Of a stretch of 64,000 nt of DNA, positions 1-8,869 are shown piece by piece. Positions within the stretch are counted from its first letter, which is position 1. The number at the start of each line of letters is the position of its first letter. The notes beneath the pieces were generated by a model. The model was not told the DNA's origin. It saw only the letters and a program-made list of their open reading frames with translations, and made no database searches. Made by a program: the position numbers and the translations under genes. Where the stretch lies: contig NZ_JAQNDM010000002.1 of NCBI RefSeq assembly GCF_028368975.1, positions 930,001 to 994,000 of the forward strand, written 5' to 3'. The stretch comes from Stigmatella ashevillena (GTDB lineage Bacteria > Myxococcota > Myxococcia > Myxococcales > Myxococcaceae).

Positions 1-1001
1 CAGCCCAGATCGCTGAAGAGCTTCTCGGGACCGGCCTGGAAATTGGCCTTCACGCGCGGCGCGGCATCCGCGGGCACCACGTCCTCGGCCTTGGGGACCG
101 ACTGCAGGAAGGTGTAGAGCGCCTGCACGTCCACGTCGTCCAGGTTGCGCACCCGGATCATCGGCAGGCGCAGCGGGATGCCTTCCCGGTTGATGCCGTG
201 CTGCAGGGCGCGGGAGAACTCCGGCACGGTGTACTGGGCCAGGCCCGCCTGCCCGAAGGTGATGTTGGTGGAGTAGATGCCGCCCTCGGGCGTGTCCACG
301 AACTTGAAGCCGCCCTTGAACGCGTCCGGCCCCCGGGCCTTCGCGCCGTCCACGCCGGGCGTGTGGCACTCGGCGCACACGTAGACGTCCTGCGCCAGGT
401 AGGCGCCCCACTCCACCGTGGGACCCTTCGGCGGGGCCTGGAGGCCCGAGGCTGGCCAGGTGGGCAGCGGCGCCAACCCCATGCCGAGCGCGAGCTTGCC
501 CACCGGCGAGAGCTGCGGCGGGGTCTGCACCCGCTCATCCGGGGCGAAGAGCTCATCGTTGGTGCGCATGTAGCCGATGACCGCCGCGAGATCCTCATCG
601 GACATGCCGAACAGCGGCATGGTGACCAGGCGGTGCCCATCGCGCCGGACGCCAAAGCGGACCGCGCGGGCCAGGAGCCCATCCGACACGGACTTGATGC
701 CCGCCGTCGGGTGCGAGGTGAGGTTCGCGGTGATGACGGCGCCGAACACCTTGGGCAGGTCCGGCATGACGCCACCCGCCGCGTGGCCGCTGCCATCCTG
801 CACGTGGCAGTCGTAGCAGACGCTCTCGAAGATGTGCTTGCCGCGCGCGATGCTTTGCGCATCCGTGGCCGCGGTAATGGGCGGCAGGGGCGCCTCGACC
901 GTCGCCGAGAGCTTGGAACTGGCCACCAGGAACAGGACGACGACCAACAACACCAGCGCGACCACCAAACCGCCTACCCCGATCAGGATCTTTTTCACCA
1001 T
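1..1001 (-). CDS. Two-heme c-type cytochrome, 3' end outside the window
   Basis: The reading frame opens with ATG at 1001 and runs without a stop to the window edge, so the C-terminus is missing. Residues 1-28 form an uncleaved-looking anchor or signal (two Lys, then about 22 hydrophobic residues). Two CXXCH heme-attachment motifs are visible: CYDCH at residues 62-66 and CAECH at 209-213, each starting a cytochrome c domain. The spacing and sequence resemble the di- or tri-heme cytochrome subunits of periplasmic dehydrogenases, which carry electrons on the outer face of the inner membrane; a third domain could follow beyond the edge. It lies 153 bases downstream of the kinase operon on the same strand, behind a possible terminator, so co-transcription is uncertain. 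A purine-rich AGGGCAGGGG stretch precedes the ATG. The cytochrome assignment is firm; the electron donor is unknown. Confidence 0.85.
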   Translation of the reverse strand, partial: MVKKILIGVGGLVVALVLLVVVLFLVASSKLSATVEAPLPPITAATDAQSIARGKHIFESVCYDCHVQDGSGHAAGGVMPDLPKVFGAVITANLTSHPTAGIKSVSDGLLARAVRFGVRRDGHRLVTMPLFGMSDEDLAAVIGYMRTNDELFAPDERVQTPPQLSPVGKLALGMGLAPLPTWPASGLQAPPKGPTVEWGAYLAQDVYVCAECHTPGVDGAKARGPDAFKGGFKFVDTPEGGIYSTNITFGQAGLAQYTVPEFSRALQHGINREGIPLRLPMIRVRNLDDVDVQALYTFLQSVPKAEDVVPADAAPRVKANFQAGPEKLFSDLG

Positions 1002-1064
1002 TGCCCCTGCCCTAACGAAGATGCGCCAAACCCGGTGAGCCCTGGACGACCACGAGCCCCGAGC

Positions 1065-1083
1065 CTTTCCGTCCATCGGAAAG
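1065..1083 (-). terminator. Candidate hairpin after the kinase gene
   Basis: CTTTCCG and CGGAAAG form a perfect 7-bp inverted repeat with a 5-base loop, about 70 bases after the kinase stop and 60 bases before the cytochrome start. No U-tract follows, so it may be a weak or Rho-assisted terminator or simply a stem in the cytochrome leader. Confidence 0.3.
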
Positions 1084-1154
1084 TCGGGTTCCGGACATTA
1101 ACACAACTTCTCCATCCTGAGGAATTGAGAGCCACACCTGTTGGATAGGGTCCC

Positions 1155-4100
1155 TCATGGCTGGCCTCGCGGCTTCAAGTGGACCTCCTGCCCGGGAACG
1201 GCCATCACCCACTGGGCGAGATCCTCCTTGCCCGGGCAGATCACGAACACCTGGAGCTCCTTGCTCGCCTCGATGGACACCTTGATGGGCGCCTCCGCGG
1301 CCAGCGTCTGATCGCCGACCTTCACCTTGCAGCCCGGAACCGGCTCCGAGAGCAGCGTGCCGGGCGTGTTCCCCGAGATCATCGGCACCTCGGGAATGGA
1401 GTGCACATCCAGGAGGTCCTCGATGGTCATCCGCCCGAAGCGCTGGACCCGGTTGCGGTGGACGGTGGAGACGAGCACCTCTTCGGGATGGGCAAACCGC
1501 AGGTTCCCCTCGACCCGGAGCCCCTCGATGTAAAGGTGCTCGCCCCGCCGCAGGTTGACGATCCGGATGCCTTCCTCGGTGGGGAAGAAGAGCACGGCCG
1601 CCACGCCCACGATGGCCAGCAGCAGCGCCCCCACGCCCAAGCCGATCCACAGGCGAGGAGCGCGCCGGGCAGCGGGGCTGGCGGAGGGAGACACCTGGGC
1701 CAGGGGGGCGGCGGACACAGGCGGCGGGGGCGGCGGCGCGGGCACCGGGGCAGGCGCGACCGCCGGAATGGCCATCCGCGAGGGAGAGTGAACGGGGACC
1801 TGTGACGTGGGACGCGGCGCGCTCGGCTGGACCGAGGGCATCTGCGTGCTGGCCCGGGCCGGCGGCGGCGGCGCCACCGACGGCATGATGGTGGAGGGCC
1901 GAGCCGGGGGCGGCGGCGCGGCCGTGGCGGGCGGCATGGCCCGGATGCCGGAGCGGGTCGAGCTGCTCACCGCGGGATGGGCGCCCGAGGGCGGCGCCGC
2001 CGGGCGCATCGCGACCTGGCTGGGACGGCTCGGGGCCGCCGGCCCTTGCCCCGACGGCCGGGCCTCCGCGCGGGAGGGTCCCGCCATGTTCCCTTCGGCA
2101 GGGGGCGCGGCCTGGGGAGCCGCGGCCGCCGGGATAGACCGGGGTCCACTGCCGCTCGCACTGGGACGGGAGCCCGTCGCCCCGGCCCCGGGCCGCGAGC
2201 CCGTCAGGTTGGCGCGGGAACCGGAGCCCGTGCCCGAGCTCGCGACCGCCCCGGCGAGCCGCGCCGAGGACGCATCCGTCGCACCCGAGGGGATGCGCGG
2301 GTGAGAGCCAGAGCCTGGAGAGGCCACGGCCGGCGCGTACTCCGCCAGCCGGTCTCCCAGCGTGTCCTTGAAGAACTGGGCCACCGCGGCCGGCGAGGAG
2401 TTGAGGCGGTGGTGCGCCATCACCGCTTCGATCTCCTCCCGGAGCGCCGCCGCCGAGGGCGTGCGCCGCGCGGGATCCTTCACCAAGGCGCGCAGGATGA
2501 GGTCCGACACGTCCTGGGGAATGCTCGGCTTGAGCTGGGACGGCACGGGGGCCGGCTCACGCACGACGGCGTTGAGCGAGGCCGCGTCGTGATCCCTGCG
2601 GAACGGCAGCGTGCCGGTGAGCAACTCGAAGAGCACCACGCCCAAGGCGAACACGTCGTTGCGCGCGTCCAGCGGACGGCCCGCGGCGGCTTCCGGGGAG
2701 ATGTAGGAGATCTTCCCCTTGAGAACGCCCGCCTGCGTGTGGTCCTCGCCCTGCACCTTGGCGATGCCGAAGTCGCTCAGCTTGATGGCGCCATCGAGCG
2801 AGATGAGCACGTTGTGGGGGCTGACGTCGCGGTGCACCACCGGGTGCGCGTTGCCCGCGGGGTCCACGTAGCTGTGGGCGTAGTGCAGGCCGGCGGCCGT
2901 CTCGGCGACGATGCGCAGCGCGTGCTCCATGGGCAGGGCCAGCCCCTTGCGGCGCAAGTCGTTCATCAGCCGCTTGAGGTCCGGGCCTCGCACGTACTCC
3001 ATGAGGATGTACGCCACGCCGTCGGTGACGCCCACGTCGAAGGTCTGCACGACGTTGGGGTGCGTGAGCCGCGCGTTCGCCCGGGCCTCGGCGAAGAGCA
3101 TGTCCACGAACTCGGGGTTCTCGGCGAACTGCGCGAGAATCTTCTTCATCACCACGAACTTCTCGAAGCCCTTCACCCCCACCTGCTTGGCGAGGAACAC
3201 CTCCGCCATGCCGCCCTGCCCCAGCCGGCGGATGATCTGCAGCTTGCTGCCGCCGTGGGAGCTGCTGATGTCCGTGTGGTTGCCGCCGCCCGCCTGCTGG
3301 GCCTCGGCGTTGACGGCCCCGAAGAGGAACTGGGTGAGGGCCTTGGCCTCCAGCGCCTCGATGTCCTCCAGGGGGCGGTCCGTCAGCGGAATCCGGGCCA
3401 GGAACTGCGCCAGGTTGGGGATGGAGGCCAGCCGCGAGGCCCCGCCACAAATCACGCAGGGGCGCTCCTGGCCCTCGTTGACGCGCAGCTGCTGGACGAA
3501 GTCCGCGGCGTGGGCGCGCTGGTGGTGCAGCTGGCCGCAGTTCTGACACTCGTACGGCAGCCACAACGAGTGGATGCGCGCCGGCAGCGGCTTGCCGGAC
3601 TTGACCAGCGGCGCCAGCACCGAGGGCGGTACCCGGCAGAGCACCACCTGGGCCCCCTTGGAGGCCGTCTCCAGCACCTGCTCCAGCTTCACCACGCCTT
3701 CCAGCTCCACCTTGGCCACGTGGGAGAAGTCGAACGCGACGCGCCCCTCCAGGCCGGAGGCGAGCCGGCGCACGTTGAGATCGCCCCGGAGGACGCTCGC
3801 CAGCGTGATGTAGGTGATGTCGTCCTGGACCGTCTTCAGGTGCGACGGCAGGTCCAGCGGCTCGGCGGCGGAGGCCAGCCGCAGATAGCGCAGCACCACC
3901 GGATCCACCGTGCCCAGGTGCTGCCTTCGCGCGTAGTCGAAGAACTCGCTGGGAAGATCCGCGAACTCCAGGGGCTGGGTGCACACCGGGCAGGTGTGCT
4001 CGGGGGCGCGGTTCTCGGAGATGAGCTGCGCATCGTCGATCAGGTTGATGGCGCGCAGCCGGTCCTCGCTGCACGTGCGGCACGTGTACGGCGCCAGCAC

Positions 4101-4424
4101 CGACAGGACACGCGAGACGCCGGCGAAGCCCTCCACCATGTTGAGCTGATCCACCACCACCGGCGGGGCGTAGACCACGTACAGGCTGATGGCGCCGTTG
4201 GGCAGCTTGGAGACGAATTCGATCCACTTGCGCACGCCGAACGAGCTGATCCGGTCCACGCACCCGAGATCGACGATGACAATCCCCGTGAGATCCGGGG
4301 TAACGGACGACAGCGGGAACGTCTCGTCGATGACGCCAGACACCCGCACGTGGGAGATGTTCCCCACCCGGGATCGGCTGATGATTGCGTTCGAACCCTG
4401 GTTCTCCACCGTCCCTACCCTCAT
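1155..4424 (-). CDS. STAS/zinc-ribbon/STAS/zinc-ribbon Ser/Thr protein kinase with membrane anchor
   Basis: A 1089-residue protein. Residues about 15-110 and 200-290 each look like a STAS-type fold (alternating strands and helices with an LGCVDRISSFGVRKW-like core in the first). Each is followed by a four-cysteine zinc ribbon: C115/C118/C145/C148 and C293/C296/C323/C326. A complete Hanks-type kinase domain covers about 395-665: P-loop GQGGMAEVF (402-410), Lys in VMKK (427-428), HRDVSPHN (531-538), DFG (551-553). A long Pro/Ser/Ala-rich linker (about 700-920) leads to one membrane segment (about 925-946) and a 140-residue outer domain. The start ATG overlaps the stop of the upstream ATPase gene by 4 bases, which implies translational coupling. 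In partner switching, STAS proteins are Ser-phosphorylated by GHKL kinases and dephosphorylated by SpoIIE-type phosphatases; both partners are in this operon. That this protein is their target is inference. Confidence 0.85.
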   Translation of the reverse strand: MRVGTVENQGSNAIISRSRVGNISHVRVSGVIDETFPLSSVTPDLTGIVIVDLGCVDRISSFGVRKWIEFVSKLPNGAISLYVVYAPPVVVDQLNMVEGFAGVSRVLSVLAPYTCRTCSEDRLRAINLIDDAQLISENRAPEHTCPVCTQPLEFADLPSEFFDYARRQHLGTVDPVVLRYLRLASAAEPLDLPSHLKTVQDDITYITLASVLRGDLNVRRLASGLEGRVAFDFSHVAKVELEGVVKLEQVLETASKGAQVVLCRVPPSVLAPLVKSGKPLPARIHSLWLPYECQNCGQLHHQRAHAADFVQQLRVNEGQERPCVICGGASRLASIPNLAQFLARIPLTDRPLEDIEALEAKALTQFLFGAVNAEAQQAGGGNHTDISSSHGGSKLQIIRRLGQGGMAEVFLAKQVGVKGFEKFVVMKKILAQFAENPEFVDMLFAEARANARLTHPNVVQTFDVGVTDGVAYILMEYVRGPDLKRLMNDLRRKGLALPMEHALRIVAETAAGLHYAHSYVDPAGNAHPVVHRDVSPHNVLISLDGAIKLSDFGIAKVQGEDHTQAGVLKGKISYISPEAAAGRPLDARNDVFALGVVLFELLTGTLPFRRDHDAASLNAVVREPAPVPSQLKPSIPQDVSDLILRALVKDPARRTPSAAALREEIEAVMAHHRLNSSPAAVAQFFKDTLGDRLAEYAPAVASPGSGSHPRIPSGATDASSARLAGAVASSGTGSGSRANLTGSRPGAGATGSRPSASGSGPRSIPAAAAPQAAPPAEGNMAGPSRAEARPSGQGPAAPSRPSQVAMRPAAPPSGAHPAVSSSTRSGIRAMPPATAAPPPPARPSTIMPSVAPPPPARASTQMPSVQPSAPRPTSQVPVHSPSRMAIPAVAPAPVPAPPPPPPVSAAPLAQVSPSASPAARRAPRLWIGLGVGALLLAIVGVAAVLFFPTEEGIRIVNLRRGEHLYIEGLRVEGNLRFAHPEEVLVSTVHRNRVQRFGRMTIEDLLDVHSIPEVPMISGNTPGTLLSEPVPGCKVKVGDQTLAAEAPIKVSIEASKELQVFVICPGKEDLAQWVMAVPGQEVHLKPRGQP

Positions 4425-5281
4425 TCCATGCAGAACAGCAGCGATTTGGGGAGCGCGGCACGGCGGCGCGCCTCACCCAGGTCCACCGCACACAATACCC
4501 GAGACTCCCGCCCCTGGCTTACGTGCACGGCGATGGCATCACTGTGCTCGATCATCCGCCGCAACCCCAGTCCCGCGCCTCCACCCGAGGCATTGACCTG
4601 CACCCGCTTGCCATACGAGGCAAGCGCCTGCACGAAAGGCCGGGGCGTCAGCCGCCCGAACCTGTCCACCGCCTCCAGATAAATGCGGCCACCTTCTACC
4701 GCCAGCGCCAGTTCGCAGGCGTCCTCTGGATCAATCTCCTTCACCTCCGTGCGCCGGTGGGCATATTTCGGCTGCCCCTGCGCGTCCACGGGTGCATCCA
4801 GCATGGCATTGACGGCCAGCTCGTGCAGCACATCCGCTGCCAGGCTGGCGGCGGTCCGGGAACCGCCTGCCTCCACCACCACCATGGAGGCAGCCTCCGC
4901 CGCGTGCTGAACGTCCCTCAGGCGCGTCAGCCGCTGCCGCACCACGGTTCCTTCCGCGGGAACCAGCGAACCGCCTCGCAGCGCCGCGCCCAGCAGGACG
5001 GCCTCCCACTCCGTCAGGCCCCCTTCCGGGCCCCGGGTGGCCAGCAACAACGCCGGGGGCTCCCGCGACAGGAGATCCCCATGGGAGGGGCCCAGCAGGC
5101 CATCGAAGAGGACCAGCCGGCGGGCCTTGCGCGCCGCCTCCGCGCCATCGAGCCCAGACTGCAGGGAGACGCCCCCTCGCGCGAGCGTAGGGGCTACCTG
5201 CTCGAGCACCGTGGGCGCCAGCGAGGGGTCGGCAATCAGCAGGAGCCCGCGAGGGGGCTCCACCTGGATCGAGGCTCTCAA
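4421..5281 (-). CDS. GHKL ATPase, anti-sigma-factor-kinase-like
   Basis: A 286-residue soluble protein. The first 130 residues look like a receiver- or flavodoxin-like alpha/beta region without clear phospho-acceptor motifs. The C-terminal half carries the GHKL ATP-binding signature: N-box HELAVNAM (153-160, with Glu154 and Asn158), a G1-like VDRFG at 205-209, and a glycine-rich GGGAGLGL at 233-240. There is no H-box, so it is not a classic histidine kinase; the layout fits RsbW/SpoIIAB-type Ser kinases or GHKL regulators. It lies 5 bases after the TonB-receptor gene and overlaps the STAS-kinase start by 4 bases (ATGA). The likely role is to bind or phosphorylate the STAS domains of its neighbour. 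That is inferred from the family and the gene order only. Confidence 0.75.
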   Translation of the reverse strand: MRASIQVEPPRGLLLIADPSLAPTVLEQVAPTLARGGVSLQSGLDGAEAARKARRLVLFDGLLGPSHGDLLSREPPALLLATRGPEGGLTEWEAVLLGAALRGGSLVPAEGTVVRQRLTRLRDVQHAAEAASMVVVEAGGSRTAASLAADVLHELAVNAMLDAPVDAQGQPKYAHRRTEVKEIDPEDACELALAVEGGRIYLEAVDRFGRLTPRPFVQALASYGKRVQVNASGGGAGLGLRRMIEHSDAIAVHVSQGRESRVLCAVDLGEARRRAALPKSLLFCME

Positions 5282-5286
5282 GGGAG

Positions 5287-7764
5287 TCAGTAACGGACCT
5301 TGAGCTCGCTGTAGACGCCGCGGGGCGGCGCTGGGAACCCATGGGATTCCTCATACTGGGAATCGAACAGGTTGGTGCCCAGCAGCGACACGGAGATCCC
5401 CTCGTTGATGTTCACGCCCACGCGCGCGCTGGCCGTCACGTAGTCCGGCAGCTTGACGCGGTTGACCTCTCCGGTGGACTCCACCAGGAAGCCCGGATCG
5501 AAGCGCTGCCCCACGTACAGGGCGTACACCTCCGCGAACCCCACCTTGCCGATGTTGGTCCGGGCGCGCGCATAGACGCGGTGGTGCGGCGCGTAGTCGA
5601 GCTGGGAGGACGGCCCATCCCCGTACGGCAGCGACTGCGCGTCCAGGTACTGGTAGGCCACGTCGAACGAGGAGTTGGCGGCGGGCAGCTGCGCGGCCAC
5701 CTCCGCCTCGAAGCCCACCACCTGCGCATCGCCGATGTTCTGGAACTGCGAGGTGGAGCCGAAGACCAGGTTCTGATTGATGAAGTTCTTGGCGCGGTTG
5801 TAGAAGCCCGTGGCCGTCAGGCGCATCCGGCGATCGAAGGCCCAGTAGTCCACCGCCGCCTCGTAGGTGTCCAGCGTCTCGGCGCGCAGGGCCGGGTTGC
5901 CCAGGAGCGTCGCGGCGTACATCTGCTGGTTGATGGCGAGCTCGGCCAGCGTGGGGGCCCGGAAGGCGCGCCCGTAGTTGGTCCGCAGCGTGAGCTCCGG
6001 CAGCGCGTGGAACACGATGCTGGCGCGGGGCGAGAGCTGGTTGGTGCGCTCGGACCAGACCTCCTCGGGGATGAGGTACGAGTCGTACCGGACGCCGGCG
6101 CCCAGCACCAGGCGGCTCATCGGCCGGTACTCCGCGTCCACGAAGCCACCGATGATGGTCTGCGTGGTGTCATCCAGCGTCAGCCCGGACAGGACGTTCT
6201 GGTTGTTGACGAGATCGTCCTTCACGTCGCCACCGAAGGTGACGTTGAGGTTGCCCGCGGTGAGCAGCGCGCGCGCCTCGGCCCCGTACCGGCGGCGCTT
6301 GCCCAGCGCCGGCTCCAGCTTGCCGGTGATCATGTTCATCTGATCCACGACGCGCCGCTTATAGAGCGTGAAGGCCTGGCCGAAGACGCGCAGGTTGTCC
6401 GTCACCTGCGTGTCCACCTGCGCGGCGGCATTCAGGTTCTGCACGTTCTCGGTGTCGCTCGGCGTGTAGTGGCACCGGCCACAGTTGCCCACCGTGGAGA
6501 TCTGCGTGCCGCCGGGGCGGCCGATCTCCGCGTCGGTGAAGTCGGCATCGAGCGCGAACGCGCCCACCTTCACCTTGCCGCTGATCTGGTGCACCTGCGA
6601 GTCCTGGTTGGTGTCCACCAGCCCCGTCTGCGGGTTGTTGAAGAGCTGGGGGCCATCCGAGCCGAAGCCGTAGTAGCTGGCCAGCGCCTCCACCGGTCCA
6701 CCGCGGCCAGCCGCCGTGGCGTTCACGCGGAAGGTGCTGTCCTGGCCTGCCAGCACCCGACCATCGAAGCCGATGTTGTGGCCCTCTTTGATGAGGTCCG
6801 CGGGCTGGCGCTCGATGAGGTTGATGACGCCGCTGAAGGCGTTGGAGCCGTACAGCGAGGAGCCGGGACCGCGGATCACCTCCACCTGCTTGAGGTTGGA
6901 CAGCGGCGTCGTCTCATCCGCGTAGAACTGGCCCGTCCAGGGGTCCGTCAGCGGACGGCCGTCCTTCAGCAGCAGCAGCCGGTTGGACAGGTAGTTGGAG
7001 CCGAGGCCGCGCGCGCTGACCGCCGCCTTGCGCATGGAGCCGCGGCGGCACTCCAGGCCGGGGAAGTACTGGATCGCCTCGCAGAGCGTGAAGGCGCCCG
7101 TGCCCTCCAGCTCCTCGGCGGGGATCCACGCCACCGTCATGGGCACATCCTTGATGCGCTGGCGGCGCTTGGAGGCCGTCGTCACCACCGCCTCGCTCAG
7201 CAGCGCGTTCACCGAGTCCTCGATGGAGGAGCCATCCCCGGCGGGATCCGGCAGGTCCAGGCCCGCAAGGCCCGAGGGCGGCGGCAGCGCCCGCGACGGA
7301 ACGGGGTCCGCGAACGGCGCCGTGGGGGTGACCCGGTCCTGCGCCGGCTTCGTCGCGGTCTGCTTGGGCGCGGGCGTGACCGGCTTGGGCGCAGGCGCCA
7401 CCACCGGGGGCGCCGGGGGCGGCACCGGGGCGGGATCCGCCAGCACGGAATCCGGGATCGGCTCCCGGGTCCGGTATTCGGACGGGGGCGGCACGGTCGC
7501 CGGGGACGCCGGCGTCTCCCTGCCGGTCAGCGGCTCATCCTCCGTCGGGTCCTCCAGGACCGGAGGGGCCACGGGAGGCGGAGGTGGCGCTGGGGTCTTC
7601 TTCGAAGCCCCTGGACGCCGCTTGGTGGGCTTCGCTTTTGTCTGCGCCTCGGCGTTGCCTGCGGCAAGGCCCATGATTACGCATACGCTGAAGACCAGGG
7701 GGAGCTGCAGGAACGCCCGTGCCGCGATGCGTCGCGGCCAGCCCAAAACAGTCGAGTGCATCAT
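5287..7764 (-). CDS. TonB-dependent outer-membrane receptor with Pro-rich N-terminal extension
   Basis: The frame is open from 7881, but residues MMHSTVLGW at 7764 begin a typical signal peptide ending near AEAQ, so I place the start there (825 residues); the codon at 7761 is an alternative. After the signal comes an unusual stretch of about 140 residues rich in Pro, Lys and Ala, then a plug domain (QVEVIRGPGSSLYGSNAFSG is the canonical plug signature), then a beta-barrel ending in an aromatic residue (KVRY), as outer-membrane proteins do. Near residue 428 the barrel region contains CGRCH, a CXXCH heme-attachment motif. TonB receptors import siderophores, heme, cobalamin or glycans, and some transduce signals. 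Its place between a PhnD-type binding protein and a partner-switch ATPase and kinase suggests a sensing role. The ligand cannot be told from the sequence. Confidence 0.88.
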   Translation of the reverse strand: MMHSTVLGWPRRIAARAFLQLPLVFSVCVIMGLAAGNAEAQTKAKPTKRRPGASKKTPAPPPPPVAPPVLEDPTEDEPLTGRETPASPATVPPPSEYRTREPIPDSVLADPAPVPPPAPPVVAPAPKPVTPAPKQTATKPAQDRVTPTAPFADPVPSRALPPPSGLAGLDLPDPAGDGSSIEDSVNALLSEAVVTTASKRRQRIKDVPMTVAWIPAEELEGTGAFTLCEAIQYFPGLECRRGSMRKAAVSARGLGSNYLSNRLLLLKDGRPLTDPWTGQFYADETTPLSNLKQVEVIRGPGSSLYGSNAFSGVINLIERQPADLIKEGHNIGFDGRVLAGQDSTFRVNATAAGRGGPVEALASYYGFGSDGPQLFNNPQTGLVDTNQDSQVHQISGKVKVGAFALDADFTDAEIGRPGGTQISTVGNCGRCHYTPSDTENVQNLNAAAQVDTQVTDNLRVFGQAFTLYKRRVVDQMNMITGKLEPALGKRRRYGAEARALLTAGNLNVTFGGDVKDDLVNNQNVLSGLTLDDTTQTIIGGFVDAEYRPMSRLVLGAGVRYDSYLIPEEVWSERTNQLSPRASIVFHALPELTLRTNYGRAFRAPTLAELAINQQMYAATLLGNPALRAETLDTYEAAVDYWAFDRRMRLTATGFYNRAKNFINQNLVFGSTSQFQNIGDAQVVGFEAEVAAQLPAANSSFDVAYQYLDAQSLPYGDGPSSQLDYAPHHRVYARARTNIGKVGFAEVYALYVGQRFDPGFLVESTGEVNRVKLPDYVTASARVGVNINEGISVSLLGTNLFDSQYEESHGFPAPPRGVYSELKVRY

Positions 7765-7969
7765 TCTCACATCCGCCAGTGGATCAGCCAAAACCGGGTG
7801 AGGCCCGTACGCCAGTCCGCATGAAGAGAAGACCCTGACCCTCAAGGGTCCCCTTCTGAACATCCGGACTGTTGAATTCAAGTTACCCTACTGTCTTCAC
7901 CCACGCCAAGGGATTGCCCGGAACCAATGGATCGTCCCGGGTCCTTGCCTGGGGCCTACCCCCAAGGTC
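7765..7969. other. Intergenic region inside the signalling operon
   Basis: This 205-base gap separates the PhnD-type gene from the TonB-receptor gene. Just after the PhnD stop the minus strand reads CCTTGGGG, a short spacer and CCCCAGG, an imperfect hairpin. A second perfect small hairpin, GACCC-TCAA-GGGTC, lies at 7837-7850. The gap could hold an internal promoter or a partial terminator that adjusts receptor level. I see no convincing -35/-10 pair. Confidence 0.3.
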
Positions 7970-8869
7970 TCAATCATCCGGCTGTTCGGACGAGACGTCC
8001 ATCACGCTGGTGAAGGAGGGCAGCACGGGGTTGAGCTGGCCTGCGCGCACCAGTGCGTCGGTGTCCACTCTGAGTTGGGGCGACTCGACGATCACCGGCT
8101 GGCGCTGCGCGGGCCCCTTCTGGGCAAGCTTGCGGAAGTCCTCGAACTCGCGGCCCTGCACCCGCACGAAGCCGCTGAAGGGCGCCACGGCCTCCAGCTT
8201 CGACAGTTGCGCCTCCAGCGCGTTGTCCCGCAGGTTCACCAGCACCGCCCCGGGCACCTTGGTGCTGCGGAAGAGCACGCGCGCGTCCTTGGGAACATGC
8301 GACAGCGGCACCAGCGCGGCCTCCGCCCCCTTGGCCTCGAGCATCTTCAGCGCCGATTCCACGTTGGGCACCGAGACCACCTTGAAGTGCTTCTGGGCAT
8401 CCAGGTCCCCGCCGAAGACGATGTGGGAGACGAACTTCACGTCCGAGGGGCCCGCACCCTTGGTGAGGGCCAGCCGCTTGCCTTGGAGATCCTTCACGCT
8501 CCCCTTCGCCTGAGAGACGATGGCCCAGCGCTGGGTCGTCTCCCCCGCGAGCGCCGCGAAGGCGACGGGGGTGGCTTTTTCCCCGAGCTGCACCGCCGAC
8601 CAGGCATCCACCACCGCGAAGTCGACGAGCCCATCGGTGACGGCCTTGGCGAAGTCCTCGTAGCGGCCGAAGCTCTTGGCCGCCACGGGCGCCTCGAGCA
8701 CCGTGCCCAACTGCGCCGCCAGGCTCTCGGCGAAGGTGAAGCGCTGCTGGCCATCGGTCAGGGTGGTGGGAAGAAAGACTCCGAGCGTGGCCTTCTTCTC
8801 GGCCCACGCGGCGGGAGTCCAGGCGCTCAACAGCACCAGTCCAAGCAACAGGAAGCGGGAGGTTTTCAT
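7970..8869 (-). CDS. PhnD-type (phosphate/phosphonate-like) periplasmic binding protein
   Basis: A 299-residue protein with a clean signal peptide (residues 1-23, cut after AWA). The body matches the PhnD/phosphonate-binding family layout: LGVFLPTTLTDG at the first strand, then the YEDFAKAVTDGLVDFAVVDAWSA region where these proteins line the ligand cleft, and DLQGKRLALT at the second lobe hinge. No transport ATPase or permease gene is nearby, so it probably acts as a sensor or receptor subunit rather than an importer. Its ATG overlaps the stop of the upstream TPR gene by 4 bases. The next gene encodes a TonB receptor. The family call is good. The ligand is unknown and need not be a phosphorus compound. 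Confidence 0.75.
   Translation of the reverse strand: MKTSRFLLLGLVLLSAWTPAAWAEKKATLGVFLPTTLTDGQQRFTFAESLAAQLGTVLEAPVAAKSFGRYEDFAKAVTDGLVDFAVVDAWSAVQLGEKATPVAFAALAGETTQRWAIVSQAKGSVKDLQGKRLALTKGAGPSDVKFVSHIVFGGDLDAQKHFKVVSVPNVESALKMLEAKGAEAALVPLSHVPKDARVLFRSTKVPGAVLVNLRDNALEAQLSKLEAVAPFSGFVRVQGREFEDFRKLAQKGPAQRQPVIVESPQLRVDTDALVRAGQLNPVLPSFTSVMDVSSEQPDD

Noticed and set aside
1977-4682. A 901-codon open frame on the plus strand
   Set aside because: Antisense shadow of the STAS kinase; composition is Arg/Gly/His-rich without any fold pattern.
5341-7824. An 827-codon open frame on the plus strand
   Set aside because: Antisense shadow of the TonB receptor, whose signal, plug and barrel motifs are on the minus strand.
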